DNA of 64,000 nucleotides from Collinsella aerofaciens (GTDB taxonomy: Bacteria; Actinomycetota; Coriobacteriia; Coriobacteriales; Coriobacteriaceae), in contig NZ_JAQLFJ010000003.1 in assembly GCF_028206795.1 (NCBI RefSeq), positions 166,419-230,418 on the forward strand, in the 5' to 3' direction. The notes beneath the pieces were generated by a model, which searched no databases, had not been told where the DNA came from, and was given only the letters and a program-made list of their open reading frames with translations. Each line of letters opens with the position of its first letter. The stretch's first letter is position 1. Both the position numbers and the translations under genes were made by a program. Below, in pieces: positions 30,774 through 39,731 of the stretch.

Positions 30774-31475
30774 TTACAGCCCGCGAATCCGTACGGCCTC
30801 GGGCGGAAACTCCTGCTCGCCGGCATCGGTCTTGATGGTCGCGCGGCCCCAGATGTCTAGGCCCGCAAACACACCGACCGCAAGCGGCAAACCGTTGGGC
30901 GACACCGCCGCAACCTGACGACCCAGCAGCGGCACCATATCGAAGTACTCACCCAGCACCGGAGCCAGCGGGCCGGCAGCGCCCTGCGGCATGTTGGCGG
31001 CAACCGCCCAGGCGTCAACGCGGGTCAGCACAGCGGCGGCCAATGCCTCGATCAGCGCCTCATCTGCCATATCCACGCCAAGCTCACCCAGCGCCGCACG
31101 CTCAATATCAACCGTCACCGCGGCAAACATGCCCGCAGCACCGGCACCGCCGTTCACGGCAACACGCGCGAGCGACGTCTCAAACGCAGGCGCACCGCAC
31201 ACGATATCGCTCGGCCACTGGATACCCACTTTACCGGCAAGGCCCAACCCCGGCGTCGAAGCCGTGCCCACGAGCGCGTCCATCATGCCCATCGCGGCCA
31301 CAAACGGCAGGCCGTGGAAGGCATGCATGTTCACATCGGGGCGCACAACCAGCGAAAACGTCAGCGAAGCATCGCCCACGCTCCACGCGCACCAGCCCAC
31401 GGACACGCCCTCGCGGCCCGCGTCACGCGCCGCGTCGAGCTCGGTGCCAGCGGCAACAGCATTCATCTCGATCAT
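30774..31475 (-). CDS. Divergent biotin/lipoate protein ligase-like protein
   Basis: 233 residues with the central pattern of biotin-protein ligase catalytic domains: FHGLPFVAAMGMMDALVG, then GLAGKVGIQWPSDIVCGAPA in the place of the K-W-P-N-D motif. The Gly/Arg-rich adenylate-binding loop (G-R-G-R-x-G-R) is not seen; the equivalent region reads GREGVSVGWCAWSV. It may therefore be a weak or altered ligase, or bind a biotin-like ligand without catalysis. Its ATG follows the FolK stop without a gap, so it is co-expressed with folate synthesis. Confidence 0.6.
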   Translation of the reverse strand: MIEMNAVAAGTELDAARDAGREGVSVGWCAWSVGDASLTFSLVVRPDVNMHAFHGLPFVAAMGMMDALVGTASTPGLGLAGKVGIQWPSDIVCGAPAFETSLARVAVNGGAGAAGMFAAVTVDIERAALGELGVDMADEALIEALAAAVLTRVDAWAVAANMPQGAAGPLAPVLGEYFDMVPLLGRQVAAVSPNGLPLAVGVFAGLDIWGRATIKTDAGEQEFPPEAVRIRGL

Positions 31476-33206
31476 CTACATACGCCCCAATTCGCCCACG
31501 ATATGGCCCACGCGATCCTCGGGCTCCTTGACCTCGACGCCGTTGTAGCGGAAGAACCGCGCCGGGTCGTGCATCAGATCCTCGAGCGGCACCAGCACAA
31601 AGTCACGCTCGCCGATCAGCGGATGCGGCAGGCGCAGCTTTTTGCCGCCGTGGGTCTCGCCGTCCATCCACAGCAGGTCCAAGTCGATGGTGCGCGGACC
31701 GTTGGCCTTGGCCTTTTTGGAGCGGTCGCGACCCAGCTCGGCCTCGATCTTCATGAGCTCGTCGAGCAGCACCAACGGCGCCAGCTCGGTCTTAATCTCG
31801 ATGACGGCGTTGGCAAACGCGTCCTGGCGCGTCTCGTAGGCCGGCTCGCTCTCGTAGATCTTGGAGGAGTTGGACACGCAGGTGAGTGGAATCTCGGCGA
31901 TCATGTCGCGTGCGGCGCGGATGTTGTCACAGCGATGCCCCAGGTTGGAGCCCACGGCCACAAACGCGCGGCGCGGCTGCGGCTTGGCAACTGCCCAGTA
32001 GCCGTTCAGGAACTGCGCAAAACCCGCGGCGTCGTGCACGCGCACGATGTTGGCACCGGCCTGGATGGCGCCCAGGCACACGCCAAACGTAGCGGCATCG
32101 CGCTCGGCGGCCTCGGTCACGCCCGAGACGGCGCCCACAAAGCGCTTGCGCGATACGGCGCACATGAGCGGATAGCCCAGTGACGCCATCTTGGCAGTCT
32201 CGCGCTGGATGACGATGTCCTCGTTGGCCGTCTTGCCAAAGCCCGGACCGGGATCGATGCAGATGCGGTCGCGCGACACGCCGGCGTGAATGAGCGCGCG
32301 GGCCTGGTCGGACAGAAAGCCCATGACGCGGCGCATGATGGGCGCCGAATCGGGCAGGGTGAAGCGGCGGAGCTGCGAGGTGGGCACGTAGGCTTCCTCG
32401 CGGCGGGCGCTGCGGCGCATCATGGCGGCCAGGTGGTCATTGGGCTCCGATGCGGCCTCGGTGGCCTCGGGCGCGGGCGCGACGGTCTCGGCGGCAGCAG
32501 CCTGCTCGGCGGCCGGCGTCTCCTGCTCGCTTGCAGGCTCGGTCGCGGGCTCAGGTTCGCCAAACGGCAACGAGGGCTGCACCACGCCACCCGGAAGCTT
32601 GGCCTCCGGCTTAGGCTCACCCAGCAACTTGCCGCGACGGCGGCGAGCCGGCTTCTCGGCCTCACGCGCGGCCTCGGCAGCCGCCTCGCGCGCCTTCTCG
32701 GCAACAAACGCCGCCGCCGAGGTATCGAGCTGCACCGTTGCGTGCGTGCGCGCGGGCGCGGCGACCTCGCCGGCATGCATCACGATGACGCCGCAGGTGC
32801 TCGTCTTAACAAACTCGACCATCTTGGGGTCGGTGAAGCCGGTCACGTCGTTGACGATCGAGGCGCCGCAGCGCACGGCCGCCTTGGCAACCGCCACGTG
32901 ACGCGTGTCGATCGAGACGATGGCGCCCTCCTTGGCCAGCGCGCGCACCACGGGCAGCACGCGGCGAGCCTCCTCGTCGGGATTAACCGGGGTAAAGCCG
33001 GGGCGCGTGGACTCGCCGCCTACGTCGATGATGTCGGCGCCGGCGTCGAGCATCGCCAGGCCGTACTCGATGGCGGCATCCGGGTCGAAGTGCTCCCCGC
33101 CATCGCTAAACGAATCGGGCGTCACGTTGAGGACGCCCATGATGCGCGGACGGTCAAAGCTGAGCTCATACTTTCCGCACCGCCATGTCTTGCTGTCGTT
33201 CGCCAT
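31476..33206 (-). CDS. folP: Fused dihydropteroate synthase - HPPK
   Basis: A bifunctional folate enzyme (576 aa). Dihydropteroate synthase (residues 20 to about 400) condenses pterin pyrophosphate and p-aminobenzoate: IMGVLNVTPDSFSDGG, DVGGESTRPG, SIVNDVTG, CIDPGPGFGKT and SRKRFVG are all present. HPPK (from about 408) phosphorylates the pterin: FVAVGSNLGHRCDNI and GPRTIDLDLLWMDG. Between VIVMHAGE (residue 147) and the next conserved helix (about 285) lies an extra Ala/Glu/Pro-rich insert of about 130 residues. AGGAGG abuts the ATG at 33212 but is 6 nt from the one at 33206, which I take as start. Target of sulfonamides. Confidence 0.92.
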   Translation of the reverse strand: MANDSKTWRCGKYELSFDRPRIMGVLNVTPDSFSDGGEHFDPDAAIEYGLAMLDAGADIIDVGGESTRPGFTPVNPDEEARRVLPVVRALAKEGAIVSIDTRHVAVAKAAVRCGASIVNDVTGFTDPKMVEFVKTSTCGVIVMHAGEVAAPARTHATVQLDTSAAAFVAEKAREAAAEAAREAEKPARRRRGKLLGEPKPEAKLPGGVVQPSLPFGEPEPATEPASEQETPAAEQAAAAETVAPAPEATEAASEPNDHLAAMMRRSARREEAYVPTSQLRRFTLPDSAPIMRRVMGFLSDQARALIHAGVSRDRICIDPGPGFGKTANEDIVIQRETAKMASLGYPLMCAVSRKRFVGAVSGVTEAAERDAATFGVCLGAIQAGANIVRVHDAAGFAQFLNGYWAVAKPQPRRAFVAVGSNLGHRCDNIRAARDMIAEIPLTCVSNSSKIYESEPAYETRQDAFANAVIEIKTELAPLVLLDELMKIEAELGRDRSKKAKANGPRTIDLDLLWMDGETHGGKKLRLPHPLIGERDFVLVPLEDLMHDPARFFRYNGVEVKEPEDRVGHIVGELGRM

Positions 33207-33301
33207 GAACATCCTCCTAAAATGCCCACGCCGCCGAGCTTGGGGAGCTGGCGGCGGGGTCGCTTTGCACTCAGTCTTTCTATTGTATCCGCGTACACGG
33301 G

Positions 33302-34054
33302 CTAGAACGCAAACGCGGCCGCGATGTCGCAAGAAATCAGCAGGTCGGCATTTGCATCCTGATCGGTGGGGGCAAGGTTGCATATGGCCAGCGTATCGCC
33401 GGTAAAGTAACGCGTAAGGCCCGCCGCCGGATACACCACGAGCGAGGTCCCGCCTACAATGAGGGCATCGGCCGCGGCGATGGCGGCAACGGCACCGGTC
33501 AACACATGCTCGTCGAGCGGCTCTTCGTAGAGCACCACATCGGGCTTGATGCGACCACCGCACGCAGGGCACACGGGCACGCCCGCGGCGTCCTCATGCT
33601 CGCGCGAGCAAATCCACTCGGCGCTATAGACCGCGCCGCACGACTGGCAAATGTTGCGATGGACCGATCCGTGCAGCTCGAACACGCGCTGCGAGCCCGC
33701 CATCTGATGCAAGCCGTCGATGTTTTGCGTCACCACGGCATCAAGCTTGCCGGCGCGCTCCAGCTCGGCCAGCTTGGTGTGACAGCGGTTGGGCTTAGCG
33801 TTAAGCGCGATCATCTTGGTGCGGTAGAAGTCGAAGAACTCGGCCGGATGCGCCTCGTAAAAGCTATGCGACAGCATGGTCTCGGGCGGATAGGCAAACT
33901 GCTGGTGATACAGGCCGTCCACGCTGCGGAAATCGGGGATGCCGCTCGCCGTGGAAACACCAGCGCCGCCAAAGAAGACCACGCGCTTGTGGGTGTCAAA
34001 CAGATCCGCCAGCGCGGCGGACGCCTGCCTGGGGTCCGATATTGCCTGCGTCAT
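33302..34054 (-). CDS. Sir2-family NAD-dependent protein deacylase
   Basis: A 250-residue sirtuin that removes acyl groups from lysines using NAD. FFGGAGVSTASGIPDFRS binds NAD, TQNIDGLHQMAG and the catalytic histidine in ELHGSVHRNICQSC are present, and zinc is held by CQSCG and CPACGG. VVLYEEPLDE and VGGTSLVVYPAAGL complete the Rossmann fold. GGAGGA lies 5 nt before the ATG at 34054. Probably monocistronic. Confidence 0.93.
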   Translation of the reverse strand: MTQAISDPRQASAALADLFDTHKRVVFFGGAGVSTASGIPDFRSVDGLYHQQFAYPPETMLSHSFYEAHPAEFFDFYRTKMIALNAKPNRCHTKLAELERAGKLDAVVTQNIDGLHQMAGSQRVFELHGSVHRNICQSCGAVYSAEWICSREHEDAAGVPVCPACGGRIKPDVVLYEEPLDEHVLTGAVAAIAAADALIVGGTSLVVYPAAGLTRYFTGDTLAICNLAPTDQDANADLLISCDIAAAFAF

Positions 34055-34189
34055 ATGAGTCCTCCGTCCTTGTTGATCGGGCGGCGTCGGGCGATATCCC
34101 AGCATGCGACCTTTAAGTCAGCATGCGCGGAGCCCACCCCGCCCCTGTTGCGCTAATCTTAAGCCTGCCAACCCCGTCGAAAGGACACC

Positions 34190-35008
34190 ATGCCTCAGAC
34201 TTACACTTTCGCCTCGTGGAACGTCAACGGCCTGCGCGCCGTGCTCAAAAAGGACCCGAGCTTTATCCAGATCGCGCAAGAACTCGACGTCGATATCCTG
34301 GCGCTGCAAGAGACCAAGTTGCAAGAAGGCCAGGTCGATATTGACCTGCCCGGCTATCACCAAACCTGGAGCTACGCCGAGCGTAAAGGCTATTCGGGCA
34401 CTGCGGTCTTTAGCCGCCAGAAACCGCTGCGCGTGCTGCACGCCGACGCACTGCTACCCTACGCCGGCGAGAACGAGGCGGCCGAGCTCGTCGCCCAAGC
34501 CGCAACCGAGGGCCGCGTCTGCGCGCTCGAGTTCGACAAGTTTTGGCTTGTGGATGTCTACACGCCTAACGCCCAAAATGAGCTCGCGCGCATCGATGTA
34601 CGCATGGCTTGGGACGATGCCTATCGCGACTTTTTGAGCGCGCTTGAACGCGAGACCGGTAAGCCCGTCGTAACCTGCGGCGACTTTAACGTGGCGCACG
34701 AGGAGATCGACCTTAAGAACCCCAAATCCAACCGCGGCAACGCCGGCTTTTCGGACGAAGAGCGCGGCAAGTTTACCGAGCTGCTCAACGCCGGGTTTAC
34801 CGATACCTGGCGCACGGCAAACCCCGACGTCGAGGGCGTCTACAGCTGGTGGAGCTATCGCTTTAATGCCCGCAAGAACAACGCAGGCTGGCGCATCGAC
34901 TACTTCCTGGTAAGCGACACAATCGCCGACAACGTACGCGACACCGGCATCCGCGGCGACATCTATGGCAGCGACCACTGCCCCGTCACCCTTACGTTGG
35001 AGCTCTAA
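34190..35008 (+). CDS. xthA: Exodeoxyribonuclease III / AP endonuclease
   Basis: A base-excision-repair nuclease of the exonuclease III family (272 aa). FASWNVNGLRA, LALQETKLQEG (metal ligand E), DVYTPNAQ, CGDFNVAHEEIDL, GWRIDYFLVS and YGSDHCPVTL cover the full active site, including the catalytic D-H pair at the C-terminus. GAAAGGA lies 6 nt before the ATG. Divergent from the sirtuin gene across 135 bases. Its transcript probably ends in the hairpin inside repeat element D. Confidence 0.95.
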   Translation: MPQTYTFASWNVNGLRAVLKKDPSFIQIAQELDVDILALQETKLQEGQVDIDLPGYHQTWSYAERKGYSGTAVFSRQKPLRVLHADALLPYAGENEAAELVAQAATEGRVCALEFDKFWLVDVYTPNAQNELARIDVRMAWDDAYRDFLSALERETGKPVVTCGDFNVAHEEIDLKNPKSNRGNAGFSDEERGKFTELLNAGFTDTWRTANPDVEGVYSWWSYRFNARKNNAGWRIDYFLVSDTIADNVRDTGIRGDIYGSDHCPVTLTLEL

Positions 35009-35019
35009 CTCCAGCTGCC

Positions 35020-35300
35020 CCCGGAGACGAAGGAAAACGGATCATTTTGGGCCTCGTGAGGGTGTCCGCGTGACCCATCCGCCACGAAACACGCCCATCT
35101 ACTACGTTTAAGCCACCACCCTCAACCACAGCGAACAACGCAAAAAGAAAACCGCAGGTAGAAAGCCTGCGGTTTTTCATAAAACGCGGTCATGGTCGGG
35201 GGTATCAAGCTAAACGTAGTAGACGGGCCAGTTTCGTGGCAAGCGCCGTCAACTGGTTCCCTGGGGACATCTGGGGACGGAAGAAAATGGATCAATTTGG
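35020..35300 (-). repeat. Palindromic element D (inverted copy of element B)
   Basis: Copies of GGAAAACGGATCATTTTGG-like sequence (35032-35050; degenerate at 35281-35300) bracket GCCACGAAAC...TCTACTACGTTTA and its mirror TAAACGTAGTAGA...GTTTCGTGGC. The core CCGCAGG-TAGAAAG-CCTGCGG-TTTTT (35152-35177) is a good plus-strand terminator for xthA. Confidence 0.8.
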
Positions 35301-35337
35301 CTCTCTGAGGGCCACGATGCCCGTCATATCAGCCGGC

Positions 35338-35501
35338 CATTCCAAAACTTTGCCGGTTTACGGGGCTGAATCGCGAACCCCTAACCATACGCAATTCCGA
35401 GATAATAAAACCGCAGGTGAACGGCTTGCTCTATTTCGAAAAAAGCCGGCATGGTCTGCCTGCGCCAATCTAGCCCCGTAAACCGGCATAGTTTTGAAAT
35501 G
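35338..35501 (-). repeat. Palindromic element E (inverted copy of element A)
   Basis: Terminal arms CATTCCAAAACTTTGCCGG... (35338-35367) and the mirrored ...CCGGCATAGTTTTGAAATG (35472-35501), with AAACCGCAGGTGAACGGCTTG in the core, match the reverse complement of element A. D and E fill the 533 bases between xthA and the S-component gene. Confidence 0.8.
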
Positions 35502-35541
35502 GCACTTCGACAGTATTGATTCCGCCCCGGCGCAACCAGCC

Positions 35542-36240
35542 CTACAGCCCGTATTTCACGACGACACGGTTAATGCGACGGCACCAAGGCTTGTACAAGG
35601 CGGCCAAAAACACGCAGGTCGCAAGGCCGTGCGTAATATCGAACGGCACTGCCGTGGCAAGACGCGCCACGGCACCCGCCCAAGTAAGCGGCTGTACAAA
35701 ACCAATGATGTCATACGCGTTGATCACGACGCCATACAGCAAGCCCGACGCAAAGCCATACGCCAACAGTGACGGCATTCGCACGGTTCCATCGGCGCGG
35801 TCAAACGCGCCCGCATGCGCCAGTGCGCCACCGATATAGCCCACCAAACCCCAGGCATACATCTGCCACGGCGTCCACATGCCCTGCCCAAAAAAGAAAT
35901 TGCTGGTCAGCGCTGCCAACGCGCCAACCATAAAACCATTGCGGCGACCAAGCGTCGCCCCCGCGATAATGGCGATGGCGCTCACCGGTTTAAAGTCGGG
36001 AATGGGACCGAACAAGATGCGCCCCGCCGCGGCCAACGCCGCCAACACCAGCGTGGGCATAATCTGGCGCAGGCCCGGGCGCGAAGCCTCGTAACCCGCA
36101 AAGAACAGCGCAAGCACCAGCGCCACCACAACCAGCATGGCCAACGCTGCCTGCTCAACGCCCGCCAGCAACGCCGCAGCCATCACCGCAGGAACCGCCA
36201 GCAGCAGCGGGATTTCCATATGTTGCAAGACGCGTGACAA
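35542..36240 (-). CDS. ECF transporter S component, substrate unknown
   Basis: Substrate-binding membrane protein (232 aa) of an energy-coupling-factor vitamin importer. Six helices can be drawn; PDFKPVSAIAIIAGATLGRR followed by a Phe/Gly-rich loop (TSNFFFGQGMWTPWQMYAWG) is typical of S components of the cobalamin/riboflavin-like class. The start is a TTG at 36240 with GGGGGC 4-8 nt upstream; the ATG at 36219 has no ribosome site. The energizing ATPase and T component are 6 kb away (41952-44482). No riboswitch is visible upstream. Confidence 0.8.
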   Translation of the reverse strand: MSRVLQHMEIPLLLAVPAVMAAALLAGVEQAALAMLVVVALVLALFFAGYEASRPGLRQIMPTLVLAALAAAGRILFGPIPDFKPVSAIAIIAGATLGRRNGFMVGALAALTSNFFFGQGMWTPWQMYAWGLVGYIGGALAHAGAFDRADGTVRMPSLLAYGFASGLLYGVVINAYDIIGFVQPLTWAGAVARLATAVPFDITHGLATCVFLAALYKPWCRRINRVVVKYGL

Positions 36241-36361
36241 CGGCAGCCCCCATCAAACGAATGTCCGTTTATGGTAGCACGGGCAAAATGAGGCCGACCA
36301 ATCCCCCGGCCGGCCTTGGCTGCCAGTCGATCAGGCTTTCGCCACGCGACCGGTCTTGGCG

Positions 36362-36823
36362 CTATTCGCCCGTAACTTTAGCGGCAATGGCCGCGACAAA
36401 AGGATCAAACAGCAAGCCGCCCACAACGACAAAGGCCCATCCGCCCACCACGAGGCGAACCCAGCGCGAGAAAAACGGCACACCGTCGATAACGCCAACG
36501 CCTGACTGAAACGCGACTTCAAATAGCCCGATAATGCAGAAGAGCAGAGTAGCGCCCACAACGGTTCCGCAAATCCGTGCGCCCGGAGTGTTCCGATCAA
36601 AACCAAAAAACTCAACGCACGTCTCAATTGCTTTGCCAAAGAGCGGCAAAAAACCCACGAACTGTGCAATACCGATGGCCAGAATAAGCTGCCCCCAGAA
36701 ACCAGTAAGTCCCTGAAAATCTAAGCCAGGCTTTCCCTCAACAATCGGCAGAAATGAACACATGAATAGAGGATTAACGATGCCGTTGAGAATGGTCACA
36801 GCGGTACTCTTTTTTAGTGTCAA
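36362..36823 (-). CDS. Small four-helix membrane protein, unknown
   Basis: 153 residues with four hydrophobic segments (for example AVTILNGIVNPLFMCSFLPI and WAFVVVGGLLFDPFVAAIAA). Family not recognised. AAAAGGAG abuts a TTG at 36832 and lies 9 nt from the TTG at 36823, which I prefer. Last gene of the operon with two MFS transporters and an amidohydrolase (54 nt after the previous stop), so it may assist the same uptake pathway. Confidence 0.65.
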   Translation of the reverse strand: MTLKKSTAVTILNGIVNPLFMCSFLPIVEGKPGLDFQGLTGFWGQLILAIGIAQFVGFLPLFGKAIETCVEFFGFDRNTPGARICGTVVGATLLFCIIGLFEVAFQSGVGVIDGVPFFSRWVRLVVGGWAFVVVGGLLFDPFVAAIAAKVTGE

Positions 36824-36877
36824 GTAGACCAACTCCTTTTGCCCTTGTCGGCCAGGCCCAAAGGGCGGAAGCGAATA

Positions 36878-38074
36878 TTACATAAGTGAATCGGGAGACG
36901 GCAGGAATGGCGACACCAGCGCCGTCGCGCCAAACAGAACAGCGCACCCAAAAAGCAGCGTTTCGTAGCTCTCGCCAATACAGAAGGAAAGGGCCACGGG
37001 AATCAAAAACGTAAGCCCCAGCGAAACGGTGCTCACCACGCCACCGGCGCTTCCTGCAAGCCCCTCGCGCACCTCGGGCAACATGTAGGGTAGCGACTGA
37101 ACGACCGGACCGGCGACGGCAGTCGAAACGCCAATCGCAAACATGAGCCCGACAGAAGGCTGAGAGACAAAAGCCTCTCCGGCCCACATAAGGGCACTCC
37201 CCGCCATTGCGGCGATGGCCATAAACACGCGATAGTCGCCAAATTGCGCTCGCGCGTAGGGACCGGCCACGCTGCCGACAATCGACCCAAGCGTCACGAA
37301 AGAGGCAAGAAGCCCGGCGACCTGGGGTTCGGTTGAAACCTCAAGTGCCGAGACAAGATAACCAGAGTACGCCGTAGCCGATGCAAGGGCGACTCCAAGC
37401 AGTATCGCCACGAGCCAAACCATCGGCATCTTGATTACCGTCGCAAACGCACTTGCCGACGACGAAGCAGGCTCCGCACCCTGAACGCCAAGGCCATCTG
37501 CAGCCTGCAGAACATCTGCCGATGGCGCAACCAGCAGCCACAGCAATCCAAACACGGCAAATAAAACGGCAGCAAGGGCATATGCTCGTCCGGGCGTTGC
37601 AAAGAGAGGAGAGGTTGCAAGCGAGCAGGCGATTCCGCCCGACCCCGCAGCGTAGAACCATCCCATGGCCCTATCGGTTTCTCCGCCAAAAGCAGAACCA
37701 AGCACTTTTAGAACGATGGCATTCACGACGCATGGTGCCGCGCCCAGAAGCATGGTCGCCGTGAACAGCGTCGCAAACGATGCGCACTCCGCGCGAGCAG
37801 CCGCTGCAATTGCAGAAATCGCCGATGCGATGAATACGAGCACCTTCACGCCATATCGATCGGCGCAAACGCCGACAGGCATGCCGAATACAACGGCAGG
37901 AACAAACGGGGCAAACAGGACGGCTGAAAACTCGGCCGAGGTCAGATGCAGGTCCGACACAACCAGATGTGCCAATCCCGACACCTGATACTGCGCGTAG
38001 TTCGCAGCAAACACGATGCCGCACACCACAAACAGCAGGGCATATTTTTCGACCGTCCCTTTGCTCACGTTCAT
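36878..38074 (-). CDS. MFS transporter (second of two paralogues)
   Basis: 398 residues, 12 helices. GMPVGVCADRYGVKVL is the MFS motif between helices 2 and 3. The protein is a clear paralogue of the 39732-40943 transporter: compare NYAQYQVSGLAHLVVSDL with NYMQYQVSALAVEVMPML, and GPVVQSLPYMLPEVREG with GPIMQSMPVLLPEIGDK. It starts 8 nt after the amidohydrolase stop. Two related carriers around one hydrolase suggest import of a substrate and export or import of its product, or two related substrates. Confidence 0.88.
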   Translation of the reverse strand: MNVSKGTVEKYALLFVVCGIVFAANYAQYQVSGLAHLVVSDLHLTSAEFSAVLFAPFVPAVVFGMPVGVCADRYGVKVLVFIASAISAIAAAARAECASFATLFTATMLLGAAPCVVNAIVLKVLGSAFGGETDRAMGWFYAAGSGGIACSLATSPLFATPGRAYALAAVLFAVFGLLWLLVAPSADVLQAADGLGVQGAEPASSSASAFATVIKMPMVWLVAILLGVALASATAYSGYLVSALEVSTEPQVAGLLASFVTLGSIVGSVAGPYARAQFGDYRVFMAIAAMAGSALMWAGEAFVSQPSVGLMFAIGVSTAVAGPVVQSLPYMLPEVREGLAGSAGGVVSTVSLGLTFLIPVALSFCIGESYETLLFGCAVLFGATALVSPFLPSPDSLM

Positions 38075-38082
38075 CACCCTAT

Positions 38083-39729
38083 CTATGCTTCATCCTTGCG
38101 ATAGACGACGCGTCCGTTAAAGATCGTCGTCTCGACTTCGAGATCGCGAAGCGCCATCGGGTTCATTTCAAACGGATTGCCCGACAGGATGACGATATCG
38201 GCAAGCTTGCCGGCGGCAAGGCTGCCCAAACGGCGCTCAAAGCCCTCGACATATGCTGAGCCGAGCGTGTGCGCTTGCAGCGTCTCGCCGAGCGTCAGGG
38301 CATTCTCGCGGAAGTATCCCTCCGCCGGGTGCCCGTCAAACTCGCTACGCGTCACCGCAGCATACACGGTATCGATAGGATCGATTGACATCACCGCAGG
38401 CCAGTCAGTACCAAGCCCTAAGTGGATTCCGCCATCGGCCTCTTCCCTATAGCGCCACATGTGGCTCATGCGCTCTTCGCCAAGAGACTCCTCGTACACG
38501 CCCTGCCCAAGGCCTCCGATGGGATGCTGCGGCTGAATCGCAGCATTAATGCCCAGGCGCTTCATGCGAGCAATATCCTCGAGCTTCAGGTTATCTGTAT
38601 GCTCGATAGCAAAACGCGCCCCCTTGTTGCCGCACACCTCCTCGGCACGCTCGACGGCATCGATAATCATCGTGGCCGATGCGTCGCCGATAGCATGGAT
38701 ACGAACATCGAAGCCATTCTTGCTGGCCTCGAGCATCATGCGGTCAAGCGTCTCCTGGTTGCATGCTGGTTCGCCGCGAAAGTCCTTCCCCGTAGGAGCG
38801 TTAAGATACGGCTCATGCATGTAGGCCGTGTACGCCTCGGGACAGCCGTCCAAAATGTACTTGAGGCCTGCCATTCGGACGCGCTCGCCGTGATGACGCA
38901 CACGCAGGGCCTGCGACTCTGACATCGGAGCGTCGAGCGCAGAATAGTAGCTAATACGCAGCGTACTCAGGTCCTCGCTCGCCAGACGGTCATAGATGTC
39001 GTACACGCCGGGCGTAGTCACGCCCAAAGGATACATATCACCAATCGAAGTTATGCCGAGCTTGTTGAACTTGCGCATCGACTTGAGCAACGACGCATCA
39101 AGGTCCGGCTTATTGAGCACAACATCGAGCAAGATGTTCGTCGCCTGGGGCTCGGACAGAAAGCCATTGGGCTCGCCGTTGTCAAAGTGGCGGATAAGGC
39201 CACCTTCAGGCGTCGGGGTATTGCGGTCGATACCGACCGCCCTGAGCGCGGCAGTATTGCACCACACCACGTGCATTGAAAAGTCCGAGAGCACGATTGG
39301 GCGGTCGATATCGAGCGCATCGAGGCTGCGGCAATCAGGGTCAGTCGGGTTTTCCCACGCGGGCGAATACCAACCCTGACCGTAAATCCACGGATTGTCA
39401 GGATGCTCGGCGGCAAACTTGGCAACAGCATCCACGCAAGCCCGCTCGCTCGGCAGAAACATCAGATCGCAACAGAAGTCTTCATCCTTCTGGATTGAGC
39501 CGAGCGCAAAGTGCATGTGCGAATCGTTGAATCCGGGCATGACCAGTTTGTTGCCGGCGTCAATGACCTCGGTATCGGGACCGATAAACGGCTGCACCTT
39601 GTCGGGCGAGCCCACAGCCACGATCTCGCTGCCGCGAACTGCAACGCATCCGGCGTGAGGCTCAAGTTCCTCGGCAGTAAACAACGCCGTCGTCTTGAGG
39701 ACGATATCAGCGGGAACTACCGCCTCCAT
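38083..39729 (-). CDS. Amidohydrolase family 3 (YtcJ-like) metal hydrolase
   Basis: A 548-residue cytoplasmic metallo-hydrolase. PGFNDSHMHF holds the first metal histidines; VRIHAIGDAS and FAIEHTD supply later ones, and LGLGTDWPAVMSIDP the catalytic aspartate. The C-terminal GSLAAGKLADIVILSGNPFE is the usual beta-sandwich return. YtcJ-like enzymes act on N-acyl or formamide-type compounds; the substrate here is unknown. It lies between the two MFS genes (2-nt and 8-nt gaps), so it most likely acts on a transported compound, perhaps an amidated dietary or host metabolite. Confidence 0.88.
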   Translation of the reverse strand: MEAVVPADIVLKTTALFTAEELEPHAGCVAVRGSEIVAVGSPDKVQPFIGPDTEVIDAGNKLVMPGFNDSHMHFALGSIQKDEDFCCDLMFLPSERACVDAVAKFAAEHPDNPWIYGQGWYSPAWENPTDPDCRSLDALDIDRPIVLSDFSMHVVWCNTAALRAVGIDRNTPTPEGGLIRHFDNGEPNGFLSEPQATNILLDVVLNKPDLDASLLKSMRKFNKLGITSIGDMYPLGVTTPGVYDIYDRLASEDLSTLRISYYSALDAPMSESQALRVRHHGERVRMAGLKYILDGCPEAYTAYMHEPYLNAPTGKDFRGEPACNQETLDRMMLEASKNGFDVRIHAIGDASATMIIDAVERAEEVCGNKGARFAIEHTDNLKLEDIARMKRLGINAAIQPQHPIGGLGQGVYEESLGEERMSHMWRYREEADGGIHLGLGTDWPAVMSIDPIDTVYAAVTRSEFDGHPAEGYFRENALTLGETLQAHTLGSAYVEGFERRLGSLAAGKLADIVILSGNPFEMNPMALRDLEVETTIFNGRVVYRKDEA

Positions 39730-39731
39730 GG

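Noticed and set aside
36241..36361. Vitamin riboswitch near the ECF S component
   Set aside because: The gap is short and shows no conserved B12-, FMN- or TPP-box sequence.
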